Positions 1-9,381 of a stretch of 64,000 nucleotides of DNA are shown piece by piece (within the stretch, counting starts at the first letter, position 1; every line of letters begins with the position of its first letter). The stretch spans positions 3,875,001 through 3,939,000 of the forward strand of contig CP018226.1 in NCBI GenBank assembly GCA_016865015.1. Reading direction: 5' to 3'. This stretch comes from Rhizobiales bacterium IMCC20636 (GTDB taxonomy: Bacteria > Pseudomonadota > Alphaproteobacteria > Rhizobiales > GCA-2746425). Both the position numbers and the translations under genes were made by a program. A model generated the notes under the pieces. It did not search any database. It saw nothing but the letters and a program-made list of their open reading frames with translations, and was not told where the DNA came from.

Positions 1-318
1 ATCCTCGGCGTTGAAGGCGGCCCCGTCCTGAAAACTCACGCCCTCACGCAGATGAAAGCGCCAGCCATTTTCACCCTCCAGCGGCTCCCAGGAGGTTGCA
101 AGCGATGGCTCGATTTCCATGGTCTCGCCGCGGCGCACAAGGCCCTCATAGATATTGTTGAGGAAGGACAGCACAGGAGTGGCGTTGACAGCATGCGGGT
201 CCATGGTCTGCGGATCGGTGGTCGAGGCCCAGCGGAAGGTCTCGCCATAAGCCCCCTGGGCCCCCAGCATGAGCACACCGGCAAGAGCGCTGGTCTTCAT
301 TAACTTCGCAAAAGTCAT
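1..318 (-). CDS. ABC transporter substrate-binding protein, family 5 (partial, N-terminal part only)
   Basis: The reading frame runs off the left edge, so only about 106 residues are visible. They begin with MTFAKLMKTSALAG, a short Sec-type signal peptide ending near AQGAYG. The mature start has ETFRWASTTDPQTMDPH, then a segment with NNIYEGLVRRGETMEIEPSLA and GWRFHLREGVSFQDG. This is the usual beginning of the SBP_bac_5 oligopeptide/dipeptide-binding family, periplasmic receptors for peptide, opine or glycoside ABC importers. I chose the ATG at 316-318 because GGGGAAATCAAC precedes it; a second in-frame ATG lies 18 nt downstream. The ligand cannot be told, and the permease and ATPase genes would be outside the window. 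Confidence 0.85.
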   Translation of the reverse strand, partial: MTFAKLMKTSALAGVLMLGAQGAYGETFRWASTTDPQTMDPHAVNATPVLSFLNNIYEGLVRRGETMEIEPSLATSWEPLEGENGWRFHLREGVSFQDGAAFNAED

Positions 319-355
319 GTTGATTTCCCCGTCATTTGTTTTTTTGACACTGCGT

Positions 356-372
356 TCTGACATTAGGTCAGA
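356..372. promoter_or_regulatory. Short inverted repeat upstream of the binding-protein gene
   Basis: TCTGAC-ATTAG-GTCAGA is a perfect 6-bp inverted repeat with a 5-nt spacer. Its near edge lies 37 nt upstream of the ATG of the leftmost gene, a reasonable place for an operator. No regulator is known; this is only a structural observation. Confidence 0.3.
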
Positions 373-986
373 GCAAAATGGACTTCGCAGGTCAAGAAAA
401 CAATTTTGGGGTGTATGGGAAAAAGGTCAAGCGGGGGTGGTGATTGGGCGGGGTGGGTGTGGGGTGTTGGCGACGGTGTTTTTGGCCGGTGTATCTGGTG
501 CTTGGCTTGGAAATCCCAGCTAGGATCACCTGACCGCTGGAACCGAGACAGGGGCAAGCGCTAGCGGCAACCTGATTACAATTACAATGCAGAAGATGCG
601 AGAGTTGGTTGTTGTGTGTTTTACCGCGTTGGACCAAATGCAAAATTTTGTCGGCGCTGCGGAACATGAAGAAAAATAGACCAAGACATCTACCGCATCA
701 GGCCGCGTATCTGCTGCAACGCTTTGACCAGAAACCACTTCCTTTAACAACATTCCTGTTGATGAATACACAGAGCTAGATGCAATAGGTTATCCGCTGT
801 TCTATCGTCTGACTAATTATCTGATTGGTTAAGTGAAACACTAAGAACAATCCATGGTGTCCGAAATTGTTTGTTGGCAAGGCGTACTCGATGTGATCCT
901 AATGAAATTTTATGTAGCGACATCTGGAAATTCTTTCGTGCCGCGGCACTATAAATTTACTGTGAATTGATAGGTGGGGAAGAAAC
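373..986. other. Intergenic region without a recognisable gene
   Basis: About 610 nt between the divergent binding-protein gene and the KAP NTPase gene. No reading frame here has a convincing ribosome site or recognisable protein. Base composition turns AT-richer from about 570 onward and matches the KAP gene rather than the flanking genes. The KAP promoter should lie in 780-980, where AT-rich stretches occur, but I see no clean -35/-10 pair. No tRNA or attachment-site-like direct repeat was found. Confidence 0.5.
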
Positions 987-3900
987 ATGAGTAAGGGTGC
1001 GAAGCCAGACGACAGCCAGATTATGCCGAGTATTCTGGATAAAGAAGTTTCCGAGTTATCAAACGATGCATTCGGCCATCATAATTTTTCAAATGCACTC
1101 AAGAGCTTGATCGAAGGCAAACATCGGCCACCATTCAGCATTGGTTTACTTGGGTCTTGGGGAACTGGGAAAAGCACGATCAAGGAGCTTTATCTCGACT
1201 CTTTAGCTTCAGACTCCAGAGGTGCAAACGGGAAAAAGCGTAGGAACCGCTTTCGTCCAATCACTTTCAACGCTTGGCGATATGGAGCTGACGAAGACAT
1301 CAAACGCGCTCTGCTCCGCCACGTATTTATACAGTTGGGGGGTGACGATTTGGAACTTCGTCAGAAACTCTATCAGCAGGTTACAGACACCCAAAAGACT
1401 AGGCGAGGAATGGTAGAATGGCTCAAAGAAGCTGTACTTCAGAATTCAACCTCGATGGCATTATTCCTAGTGGCTTATGCGGTCATTATAGGAAGCATTA
1501 TTTATGCCTCAAATTCGCTCGGTCTTTCGGACCAATTTGGTTTGACGATGCTCCTTTCTGTTGGGTCCGCAGTTGCGGTTTTCCTTAGCAAGTATGTTGT
1601 TGATATTCGGCTGAAGTCACCCACCCTTTTCAATAATCAGACGGTTATATCATTCCCTATGACTAGCGCAGAGGAATATGAACGGCTGCTGATTGATCAA
1701 ATCAGAAAATTCAGAGCTGGACGCGAAGGACGCTCGTGCGAGCGGCTCATCGTATTCGTGGATGATTTGGACCGACTGTCAGCCGCAGAAATGGTTTCTG
1801 GATTGGATGCGGTTCGGACTTTCTTAGAACTTCCGCTTGGAGAAGAAACGGAGAACTTCGGAGTGATCTTCGTAATCTCTTGCGACGAAGACCGCGTAGC
1901 TGATGCACTGTCCCGTGGGCGCGGAAGAATTAACCCGGATCTGCCGGGATCAGTGTTTACTCGCTCGGATGCACGGCGCTATCTCGACCGGTTGTTTCAG
2001 TTTCGGCTGGAGATTCCACCTTTTCCTAAGTTGGACATGAGGCAGTTCACAGAAACGAAACTTAGCGAATCGGGGGTTCTTGTCGCAGAAATTGAAAAGG
2101 GAGGAGCGAGGCTGCAAGATGTTGTTGAGAGGCTCATCCACGTGGGTGTTCAGAGTCCTCGCAACGCGATTCAAATACTAAATGCATTCACGCAGACTTG
2201 GTGGATTGCCCTCCAGCGTGAACGAAGCGGAGTCGGGTCAACCGCCCCAGGGGCTCTTTATGACGGCGCAGTATCAAATCATCCGCTAGCCTTGGCGGCG
2301 CTTTGTGTGCTGCGTGTGGATTTTCCGGATTTTTACAATGAATTGCAAAAGAGACCTGAACTAATCCAAGAATTCCAACGTGTTCTCTTCAGAAGTGTAC
2401 CTTTTGAATCGCTTGCAGTCGGAGCTCAACATGCTTTGAAAGACTTCCTCATTGTTCACGATGGCAAGGTCGGAAGCGACGTTCGACCGGATCACCGAAA
2501 CCTTCGCCAATATCTGTCTAGCCTTCTTGACCTTCGCTGGCCAAAGTCGCTTCAGCCACTTCTGCTTCTTGCACAGGATGCGATCTCCCGGAAGTACGGA
2601 GACCGCGCCGCCGAGCTCCATAGCGCTTTCGTTTCCGGGGATACTCATGGTGTTCTGGAAATCTTTGGTCACCACCTCGACAACGATGACCTTAGCGACG
2701 ATGACGTGAGGCTGCTGGAAGAACTAGCTGAAGGGCTATCTGACGACACGCAGACGCGACGTGTGAACGCGGCAAGAGTTCTTGCAGCTGTCTCTGATCG
2801 CATTCCCAACAACTTGCGGGGCGGATTGATGGTTCCATTAGCGCGTCAGATGATCGAGTTGAAGAATATTCGGATGAATGTCGGGCCCAAAGTTGCGAAA
2901 GAAATTATAGCGGCCCTCTCGTCGGCAGATAGGCGTGAGGTTGCAGAGAGTTTTTCTTTCGATCTTCTTACAGGGCGGATGCTTGATTGGCGCCTACCGA
3001 CAGGTCAAACACCCAATTTAGAAGAGCTGGTATCCGATGCAAAGTCTGCGGTCGAACTTGTCCTAGATGTGCGCGCAACCGATGATCTCCTTCCTGCCAC
3101 CGATAATCGTCTCAAAGCTTGGCTTTGGGGTCGTGAAGTTCAATCCTCCCTAGGCTCTCAAACGCTTTCTTTCGCACAATTAGAATTGTGGATGAGCAAA
3201 CACTCAAAACACCTATTGCGCCTACTTGGTAGTGATTACAGTCAGCAGGCTATTGACGAGCTGGAAAGCAATCCAGAAAGCATCCCAAATGTGGAACACA
3301 TGCTTGAACGAGTTTGTGAGATCTTCAAGAACCTTGCAGACGATGGCCAGGAGAGCCGCGAATGGTTGTGGCAGCAGCTCACCAAGTTGGTAGCGGTTAA
3401 GAGTTCCGAGGGCGTACAAACAGCGTGGAACAATGCGGCTACACACGCTGCTTTAGCGGAAATGCAGCAGGCACAAGTATTTCTTTTGGCATTTGCTTCT
3501 CGATTGCAATTGCAGATGACAGACACACGCCAACAAGAATTGGACTGGAAATCTGGCGCACAGCAATTTCTCGATTTGGCTACCAGATGGAGTGGACACA
3601 TCGATGGGAATACCGCCGAAAAGATTCTGCCACTTGCCCAAACTTGGAGTGAAGATGATGAAACGTCTGAATACATGGTTCGAATCGCTGACATCCTTAA
3701 GCATCAAAACAGAGAATCTTGGAACAAATTGATCGACTATCTCATCAGCAAACCCTTCGAAGAATTGCCTGGCGGCCCCCTCGAGTATGTCGCTTCCAAC
3801 CTCAATGAACTTGACGATGCACAAAAAGGAGCGTTAGCGAAACAGTTGAACGTGATCGTGACCCTAGATGTTGTCGGTATGGAAAAGGCAGAAAAATACA

Positions 3901-5069
3901 CGAGGTTCATTTCCATATCTCCAAAAGTTGAGTGGTCATCAGGACCACTATTGAAACATGCGAACCTTGCGCGCGATCGCATTGTCGCTATGTCGACGCA
4001 GGCCGAATATATTTCCGCAATTTTTCCTTCAGTACGAATGCTCTTTAATAGTGCTCCCGAAGGACAAACTGCTACTGTTCTTACGCCCCTGTTCGAGCAA
4101 GCAGCAGGTTCCCCCACCGCCTATCCAATCCTACATCGCGAAATGACTGGCTATTGGCCAGAAGAGAATGAGCAAACAGGGCGTTATGACCCTAGTACCA
4201 TCGCCTCGCGTGCACTTCAGTTCATTAAGGATAACGGGACGCTTATCGAATCTGGAGACGTTTTTCGGTCTGTCGTAGATATGGAATCACGCGACCTCGT
4301 TGAAGAAGGCATACGTAAGGGGTTATCTGACGCTGCAACCATTATATGGCCCCATTCACCCGCGGCTGTCATTACATGTATCAAGCAGATCGCATCGTTC
4401 ATTCCGCCCAGAGACGCTAAAAAGCTTCTGACCGGCAAACAGCCAGACCAGCCAGAAAATGGCATTCAGATAATTATCAAAGCGCTAATTGATGAAGCGA
4501 ACGCCGAGCGATTATTGGCCATTACGAAGGAGGTTCTGGCAACACCACCGTTGCCAATTGAAGACCAGCCCGATGGAGTACTAAGGCTCTGGCTGCTCTC
4601 TCTGCAAGAGAATGAAAGTCAAATATTGATAGAACTGATCAAAGATGAAAGCCTAAATGAAGTTCAGAGAGAGCGTATCATCACATACGCATTTGCAAGG
4701 AAGGAGCAACTTGCATTGGCGTTCTTCGTCGAAGCGCTACCGATTGTCCTAGCGAAGACCGACGAAATGAAACCAATTGCAGTAGTAGTAGCCGGAATCG
4801 ATGGAATCCTGTCTTTAGCTAGAAATAGCGACCAGAAGAGTGTGCTTGCTACTGCACTAGTTCCAACTCTTTCTAACCTGCCAAATGAATCCATGGCACT
4901 AGTCGCAAGAGCAATCAATAAACTAAATGGCAGGGGAATACTCGAGCGAACTAAAAATGCCTGGGAAAATATGGACGCCAATCAGATGTCCATATTGGCG
5001 CAAGAGATTCCGGGTTCGAAGGTGATCAAGCAATATCAGAAATCCAGTGGCGAGGATTCTGACAAATAG
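987..5069 (+). CDS. KAP-family P-loop NTPase, membrane-anchored, 1360 aa
   Basis: A KAP (Kidins220/ARMS-PifA) type STAND NTPase. Walker A is GSWGTGKST at residues 56-64, followed by the KAP-typical FNAWRYG near 94-100. Two hydrophobic helices (about 157-176 and 184-204) sit between Walker A and the Walker B LIVFVDDLDR at 254-263, the arrangement that defines the family. The rest, over 900 residues, looks helical and has no motif I recognise; it may be a repeat-rich sensor or effector region. Bacterial KAP proteins include the plasmid phage-exclusion protein PifA, so a phage-defence role is possible but not shown. The gene starts at an ATG after GGTGGGGAAGAAAC. It is AT-richer than the operons around it, which suggests transfer. 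Confidence 0.85.
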   Translation: MSKGAKPDDSQIMPSILDKEVSELSNDAFGHHNFSNALKSLIEGKHRPPFSIGLLGSWGTGKSTIKELYLDSLASDSRGANGKKRRNRFRPITFNAWRYGADEDIKRALLRHVFIQLGGDDLELRQKLYQQVTDTQKTRRGMVEWLKEAVLQNSTSMALFLVAYAVIIGSIIYASNSLGLSDQFGLTMLLSVGSAVAVFLSKYVVDIRLKSPTLFNNQTVISFPMTSAEEYERLLIDQIRKFRAGREGRSCERLIVFVDDLDRLSAAEMVSGLDAVRTFLELPLGEETENFGVIFVISCDEDRVADALSRGRGRINPDLPGSVFTRSDARRYLDRLFQFRLEIPPFPKLDMRQFTETKLSESGVLVAEIEKGGARLQDVVERLIHVGVQSPRNAIQILNAFTQTWWIALQRERSGVGSTAPGALYDGAVSNHPLALAALCVLRVDFPDFYNELQKRPELIQEFQRVLFRSVPFESLAVGAQHALKDFLIVHDGKVGSDVRPDHRNLRQYLSSLLDLRWPKSLQPLLLLAQDAISRKYGDRAAELHSAFVSGDTHGVLEIFGHHLDNDDLSDDDVRLLEELAEGLSDDTQTRRVNAARVLAAVSDRIPNNLRGGLMVPLARQMIELKNIRMNVGPKVAKEIIAALSSADRREVAESFSFDLLTGRMLDWRLPTGQTPNLEELVSDAKSAVELVLDVRATDDLLPATDNRLKAWLWGREVQSSLGSQTLSFAQLELWMSKHSKHLLRLLGSDYSQQAIDELESNPESIPNVEHMLERVCEIFKNLADDGQESREWLWQQLTKLVAVKSSEGVQTAWNNAATHAALAEMQQAQVFLLAFASRLQLQMTDTRQQELDWKSGAQQFLDLATRWSGHIDGNTAEKILPLAQTWSEDDETSEYMVRIADILKHQNRESWNKLIDYLISKPFEELPGGPLEYVASNLNELDDAQKGALAKQLNVIVTLDVVGMEKAEKYTRFISISPKVEWSSGPLLKHANLARDRIVAMSTQAEYISAIFPSVRMLFNSAPEGQTATVLTPLFEQAAGSPTAYPILHREMTGYWPEENEQTGRYDPSTIASRALQFIKDNGTLIESGDVFRSVVDMESRDLVEEGIRKGLSDAATIIWPHSPAAVITCIKQIASFIPPRDAKKLLTGKQPDQPENGIQIIIKALIDEANAERLLAITKEVLATPPLPIEDQPDGVLRLWLLSLQENESQILIELIKDESLNEVQRERIITYAFARKEQLALAFFVEALPIVLAKTDEMKPIAVVVAGIDGILSLARNSDQKSVLATALVPTLSNLPNESMALVARAINKLNGRGILERTKNAWENMDANQMSILAQEIPGSKVIKQYQKSSGEDSDK

Positions 5070-5273
5070 CGCTGGCTTGCCTTCACACGGGCGACCGTTG
5101 AGTGAATTTAGATAGATTTTTACTGTTAAAAGTGATATGTTTCATATCGGCTAGCTGTTGTCATTATATCGATTTCGTACAGATTTTTGTTTTGAGCCAA
5201 GACCCGCAGTTTCACCTCCATGTCTTAGGTCTAGTGCCCTAGGCGGTGAGCCATACAAACCAACAATCCCATT

Positions 5274-6038
5274 TCAGCTCAAGGGTGCATTGGGCTTCGA
5301 GAAAAGAATATTGGCGAGTGCTATAGTGTCTTCGATAAGAGAGTTTGCAGGAATTCTCGGAATAATAGCAAGTTTGGCTATCGGGCCAGAAACTGTACAA
5401 ACCGACCAAGCAAGTGAATTCAATGCCACCTCCACACCGTCAGGCTGGCAAACATTTCCAAGAATGGGACGACCTAGCGAGTTATGAGCTTGTGGCTTTG
5501 TTTGTGGGGTCACATGTGTGCCAACCTCGCACAACCAAGAATAAGAAGCTTGATCCGTTGGAATCACCGATCCCAGCTGCTCCAATTTCTTTCTAACTGA
5601 CCCTGCACTGTATTGATTTAGTCGTTCCTTGTCTGTTGCGTCTAACCATTGCCGCGCATGTTGACTTTCAATGGAAAAAAGTTGAACAAGATTTCCAATC
5701 TCAGCCAAATTACGACTGATGGACAGGGCCTCGTCGTAGTAGCCAAAACCGATTAGACGCATTGCTGCGTTCGTCGATGTCACTGTCCTACCCGAAAGAT
5801 ACTCATACACATGCTCCTTCCCGTGGCACCCCCAGCGGCAACAAGCGAGACCATACATTCCGCTCATTATGGAACCGAGTCGATTTACAACGTCAGAATT
5901 GGACAGTATATCGTCCCAAGTATTCTTCTCACAGACCCCTTCGATAGAGTTCAGCTCTGACCAATATTGGACTTCCTCGTTCAGGAAAGGTTCGTGTTGT
6001 TTTTCCAACCTAAGTGTTCTCCTTATCGCATGTCTCAA
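5274..6038 (-). CDS. Hypothetical protein, 254 aa, convergent with the KAP gene
   Basis: I do not recognise this protein with confidence. It appears soluble and mostly helical with no signal peptide. A central stretch, RLIGFGYYDEALSISRNLAE (about residues 95-114), resembles the helical repeat seen in DUF5677/HEPN-like proteins of accessory regions, but that similarity is weak and by eye. A cluster of cysteines, LACCRWGCHG, lies near residues 64-73. It is convergent with the KAP gene (204-nt gap without an obvious terminator) and shares its lower GC content, so both probably belong to one acquired patch. Start: the first ATG of the frame; no strong ribosome site helps the choice. Confidence 0.6.
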   Translation of the reverse strand: MRHAIRRTLRLEKQHEPFLNEEVQYWSELNSIEGVCEKNTWDDILSNSDVVNRLGSIMSGMYGLACCRWGCHGKEHVYEYLSGRTVTSTNAAMRLIGFGYYDEALSISRNLAEIGNLVQLFSIESQHARQWLDATDKERLNQYSAGSVRKKLEQLGSVIPTDQASYSWLCEVGTHVTPQTKPQAHNSLGRPILGNVCQPDGVEVALNSLAWSVCTVSGPIAKLAIIPRIPANSLIEDTIALANILFSKPNAPLS

Positions 6039-6104
6039 AAAACAAAATATCCAGTAGATTTGAGTTGGGCATGGCTAGAATTAAGTGCATACAATCCTTG
6101 GCCC

Positions 6105-7385
6105 CTACCCCGCCCGATGCCGCCGGTTCACCCGTGACGGCCGCCCCGGCAGTGTGACTTCCGTGTCCTGCCTTTCACGCAGTGCAATCACCTTGCCCTT
6201 GGCCATCACCAGCAACCGCTCTGGCCGCAGACGAATAGCCTCTATCGGATTCCCCGCGTCGAGTACGACGAGGCTGGCTTTTTTGCCGGGGGAGAGGCCG
6301 TAATCGGGCAGGCCCATAATGGCGGCGTTCTGGTTGGTGACCATGTCGTAGCAGCTTGTCATGTCGGCGGGGCTGGTCATTTGGGCGACATGAAGCCCCA
6401 TGAAGGCGACGTCCAGCATGTCGGCATTGCCAAGCGGATACCAGGGGTCGAGCACGCAATCCTGGCCCCAGCCAACGCGGATGCCGTGGGCCAGCATTTC
6501 CGGCACGCGGGTCATGCCGCGGCGTTTGGGGTAAGTGTCGTGGCGGCCCTGAATGGTGATGTTGATCAGCGGGTTGGGAATGGCCGAGACGTCCGCTTCC
6601 GCCATCAGCGGCAACAGTTTGGACACATAGTAATTGTCCATGGAATGCATCGAGGTGAGATGCGATCCGGCCACCCGGCCCTGCAGACCAAGGCGCTGGG
6701 TTTCAAAGATCAGCTGCTCGATGTGGCGCGACTGGGGATCGTCGGTTTCATCGCAATGCATATCCACCGGCAGGCCGCGCTTTGCGGCGATTTCGCAGAG
6801 TTCCGTGACCGAGCGGCGACCATCTGCCATGGTGCGTTCAAAATGAGGAATGCCGCCGACCACATCCACGCCCAGATCGAGCGCGCGCAGCGTGTTCTGC
6901 AGGGCATTGGGGCTGCGATAAAGGCCATCTTGCGGAAAGGCGACGAGTTGCAGATCGATGTAATCGGCAACCTCTTTCTGAACCTCCAGCAGGGCCTCCA
7001 CCGCCAGCAGGCGGTCATCGCAGACATCGACATGGGTGCGGATGGCAAGCAGGCCCTGGGTGACCGCCCAGTCGCAATACTCCAGCGCGCGCTGCTTGAC
7101 CGCCTCATGGGTGAGTTGCGGCTTCAACTCGCCCCACAGGCCGATGCCTTCCAGCAAGGTGCCGGATTTGTTGATGCGCGGAATGCCATAGGACAAGGTG
7201 GCGTCCATGTGGAAATGCGGATCGACAAAAGGCGCACTGACCAGATTGCCGGAAATGTCGATGGTGTCCCGGGCCGTGCCGTCCAGCTTCGGGCCAATGG
7301 CGGTGATGGTTTCGCCGGTGATGGCGATATCGGCGGTTGATCCGTCCGGCAGGATGCCGCCTGTGAGAAGACAATCAAAACTCAT
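6105..7385 (-). CDS. CodA-like cytosine/nucleobase deaminase (amidohydrolase)
   Basis: 426-aa metal-dependent amidohydrolase resembling E. coli CodA, which deaminates cytosine to uracil. Metal and active-site residues line up with CodA at a constant offset of four: HFH at 57-59, the substrate Gln in AFPQDG (Q152), H210 and E213 in HCDETDD, H242 in GSHLTSM, and D309 in GQDCVLDPWYPLG. CodA has Asp at the next position (D314) where this protein has C310, so specificity could be shifted to another pyrimidine, purine or related ring. It is the last gene of an operon with a BMP-type ABC transporter and overlaps the upstream permease stop by 4 nt (ATGA). AAAGGTGAACG precedes the ATG. Import followed by deamination is the likely role. 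Confidence 0.85.
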   Translation of the reverse strand: MSFDCLLTGGILPDGSTADIAITGETITAIGPKLDGTARDTIDISGNLVSAPFVDPHFHMDATLSYGIPRINKSGTLLEGIGLWGELKPQLTHEAVKQRALEYCDWAVTQGLLAIRTHVDVCDDRLLAVEALLEVQKEVADYIDLQLVAFPQDGLYRSPNALQNTLRALDLGVDVVGGIPHFERTMADGRRSVTELCEIAAKRGLPVDMHCDETDDPQSRHIEQLIFETQRLGLQGRVAGSHLTSMHSMDNYYVSKLLPLMAEADVSAIPNPLINITIQGRHDTYPKRRGMTRVPEMLAHGIRVGWGQDCVLDPWYPLGNADMLDVAFMGLHVAQMTSPADMTSCYDMVTNQNAAIMGLPDYGLSPGKKASLVVLDAGNPIEAIRLRPERLLVMAKGKVIALRERQDTEVTLPGRPSRVNRRHRAG

Positions 7386-8329
7386 CGTTCACCTTTTTGA
7401 TAGGGCACCATCAGGGCTTTTGGGTAGCTTGCGCGCCGCGCCACCACAATGAGCGCCACGATGGAGAGAATATAGGGCAGCATCAGGAATATCTGATAGG
7501 GAATGACGCCGCCGGTGACCTGCTGCAGACGCACCTGATAGGCATCAAAAGCGGCAAACAGGATGGCGCCCAACAGCGCCTTGCCCGGCCGCCAGGAGCC
7601 GAACACCACCAGGGCAATGCAGATCCAGCCGCGCCCGTTGATCATTTCAAAGAAGAAGGAATTGAAGGCCGACATGGTGAGGAACGCCCCGCCAATGGCC
7701 ATCAGCGCCGAACCGACCATCACAGCGCCGACGCGAATGGCGGTGACGCTGATGCCCTGTGCCTCGACCGCAACCGGGTTTTCACCGGCAGCGCGCACCG
7801 CCAGCCCCAATGGCGTGCGGTACAGGACCCAGGCGACCAGCCCGACCGTGATGAAGGCCAGATAGGTCAGCGGGGTCTGCATGAAGAGGGTTTCGCCGAG
7901 GAACGGAATTTCCGACAGGCCCGGCACCGGATAGGGCTGGAATGGCTCGATTTTGGGCGGCGAGGTGGATTCCGACAAGGCGACACGATAGGTGAAATAG
8001 GTCAGGCTGGTGGCCAGCAGGGTGATGCCGATGCCGGTGACATGTTGCGACAGGCCAAGCGGCACCGTCAGAAAGCCGTGCAGCAGCCCGAACATGGCAC
8101 CGCACAGCGCCGCCACCATGACACCGGTCCACAGATCACCCCCGGCATAGACGGTGAACCAGCCGGTAAAGGCCCCGACCGTCATGATGCCTTCAATGCC
8201 CAGATTGAGCACCCCTGCCCGCTCGCAGATCAACTCGCCCATGGTGGCGAAAATCAACGGCGAGGCAATGCGGATGGCCGCGACCCAGAAGCCGGTTGTC
8301 AGCAGAATGTCAAACGCATCCAGCAGCAT
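7382..8329 (-). CDS. Nucleoside/simple-sugar type ABC transporter permease (second permease)
   Basis: A 315-aa integral membrane protein of the BPD_transp_2 family with about eight to nine hydrophobic segments. It is the YufQ/NupQ-like partner of the permease encoded just upstream. Recognisable parts are the N-terminal FATMGELICERAGVLNLGIEG and GAVMVGSALMAIGGAFLTMS. I place the start at the ATG at 8329 because GGAGGTGATC sits directly before it; a GTG 12 nt earlier is in frame but lies inside that ribosome site. Only 2 nt separate this start from the stop of the other permease. It ends in a 4-nt overlap with the deaminase gene, so the operon is translationally coupled. Confidence 0.88.
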   Translation of the reverse strand: MLLDAFDILLTTGFWVAAIRIASPLIFATMGELICERAGVLNLGIEGIMTVGAFTGWFTVYAGGDLWTGVMVAALCGAMFGLLHGFLTVPLGLSQHVTGIGITLLATSLTYFTYRVALSESTSPPKIEPFQPYPVPGLSEIPFLGETLFMQTPLTYLAFITVGLVAWVLYRTPLGLAVRAAGENPVAVEAQGISVTAIRVGAVMVGSALMAIGGAFLTMSAFNSFFFEMINGRGWICIALVVFGSWRPGKALLGAILFAAFDAYQVRLQQVTGGVIPYQIFLMLPYILSIVALIVVARRASYPKALMVPYQKGER

Positions 8330-8331
8330 GA

Positions 8332-9381
8332 TCACCTCCACCTGATGCGAAAGCGGGTCAGCATGATGGCGGTCACCATGCTGAGCAGCGCGGTTGCGAC
8401 CATCACATCAGAGATGTAGCTGGGCACGCCTGCGCTGCGGCTCATGGCATCTGCGCCAACAAAAATGCCCGCCACAAAGATCGCCGATATGACAACACCG
8501 AGCGGATTGAGCAGCGCCAGCATGGCCACCACAATGCCGGTGTAGCCATAGCCGGGCGATATATCGAGGGTCAGATTGCCCTTCAGGCCAGCCACTTCCG
8601 AGACGCCTGCCAAAGCCGCCAGACCGCCGGACAGAAGCGCAGTTTTCACCAGCACGCGGTTGACCGGTATACCGGCAAAGCGTGCGGCTTCGGGGTTGTG
8701 GCCAACGGCGCGCATTTCATAGCCCAGCACGGATTTTGCCATGATCAGCCAGACAGCAATGGCGCTGAAAATGGCGAGGATAAACCCGTAATGCAGGCGC
8801 TTGCCCTGAATGATGCGCGGCAGACGCGCTTCGGCGACCACGCGTTCCGATTGCGGCCAGCCCAGGCCCATCGGGTCTTTCAGCGGGCCTTCCAGCAACA
8901 GCGAGACAAACAGAAGAAAGATGAAATTGAGCAACAGGGTTGTGACCACCTCATCCACCCCGAAACGGGTCTTTAAAATGGCCGGACCGAGCAGCAACAG
9001 GGCACCGGCGGTCATGGCCCCGACGATGATGATCGGGATCAGAATGCCGGCGGGCGCGGCAATGGCGCCAGTGCCCAGAATGATGGTCATCACGGCACCG
9101 GCATAGAGCTGTGCCTCGGCCCCGATATTCCAGAGCTTGGCCCGGAAGGCGACGGCAATGGCCAGGCCGGTAAAGATCAAAGGCGTGGCCCGTGTCAGGG
9201 TTTCGACCAGCGCGAATTGCGAGCCAACGGCCCCCTTGATGACAAGGCCGAACACCTGCAGCGGCGCGGCACCGGCGATCATCACCAGAATGGCGGCGAT
9301 GACGAAGGTCGCCAATATGGCCATCGCCGGATAGAGCAAGGTCACCGCCATAGACGGCGCTGGCTTGGGTTCAAGCCGCAT
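8332..9381 (-). CDS. Nucleoside/simple-sugar type ABC transporter permease (first permease)
   Basis: A 349-aa membrane protein of the YufP/NupP class (BPD_transp_2). Features include GLAIAVAFRAKLWNIGAEAQL, VDEVVTTLLLNFIFLL, AVGHNPEAARFAGIPV and SPGYGYTGIVVAMLALLNPLG, all typical of nucleoside-type permeases. The frame is open 39 nt further upstream, but the ATG at 9381 is preferred: AAGGAG lies 7 nt before it and it overlaps the ATPase stop by only 11 nt. It should form the membrane channel together with the second permease. Confidence 0.88.
   Translation of the reverse strand: MRLEPKPAPSMAVTLLYPAMAILATFVIAAILVMIAGAAPLQVFGLVIKGAVGSQFALVETLTRATPLIFTGLAIAVAFRAKLWNIGAEAQLYAGAVMTIILGTGAIAAPAGILIPIIIVGAMTAGALLLLGPAILKTRFGVDEVVTTLLLNFIFLLFVSLLLEGPLKDPMGLGWPQSERVVAEARLPRIIQGKRLHYGFILAIFSAIAVWLIMAKSVLGYEMRAVGHNPEAARFAGIPVNRVLVKTALLSGGLAALAGVSEVAGLKGNLTLDISPGYGYTGIVVAMLALLNPLGVVISAIFVAGIFVGADAMSRSAGVPSYISDVMVATALLSMVTAIMLTRFRIRWR

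Noticed and set aside
584-676. Short 30-codon frame starting MQKMRELVVV upstream of the KAP gene
   Set aside because: Too short, no ribosome site and no known small-protein context.
319-6104. Integrated mobile element with attachment sites around the KAP patch
   Set aside because: No integrase, tRNA or flanking direct repeats could be seen; only base composition suggests transfer.
6381-7340. 319-codon open frame on the plus strand opposite the deaminase gene
   Set aside because: It mirrors a gene with clear CodA motifs on the other strand; such long antisense frames are common in GC-rich coding DNA. The same applies to 7397-8419, 10930-11943 and 14203-15111.
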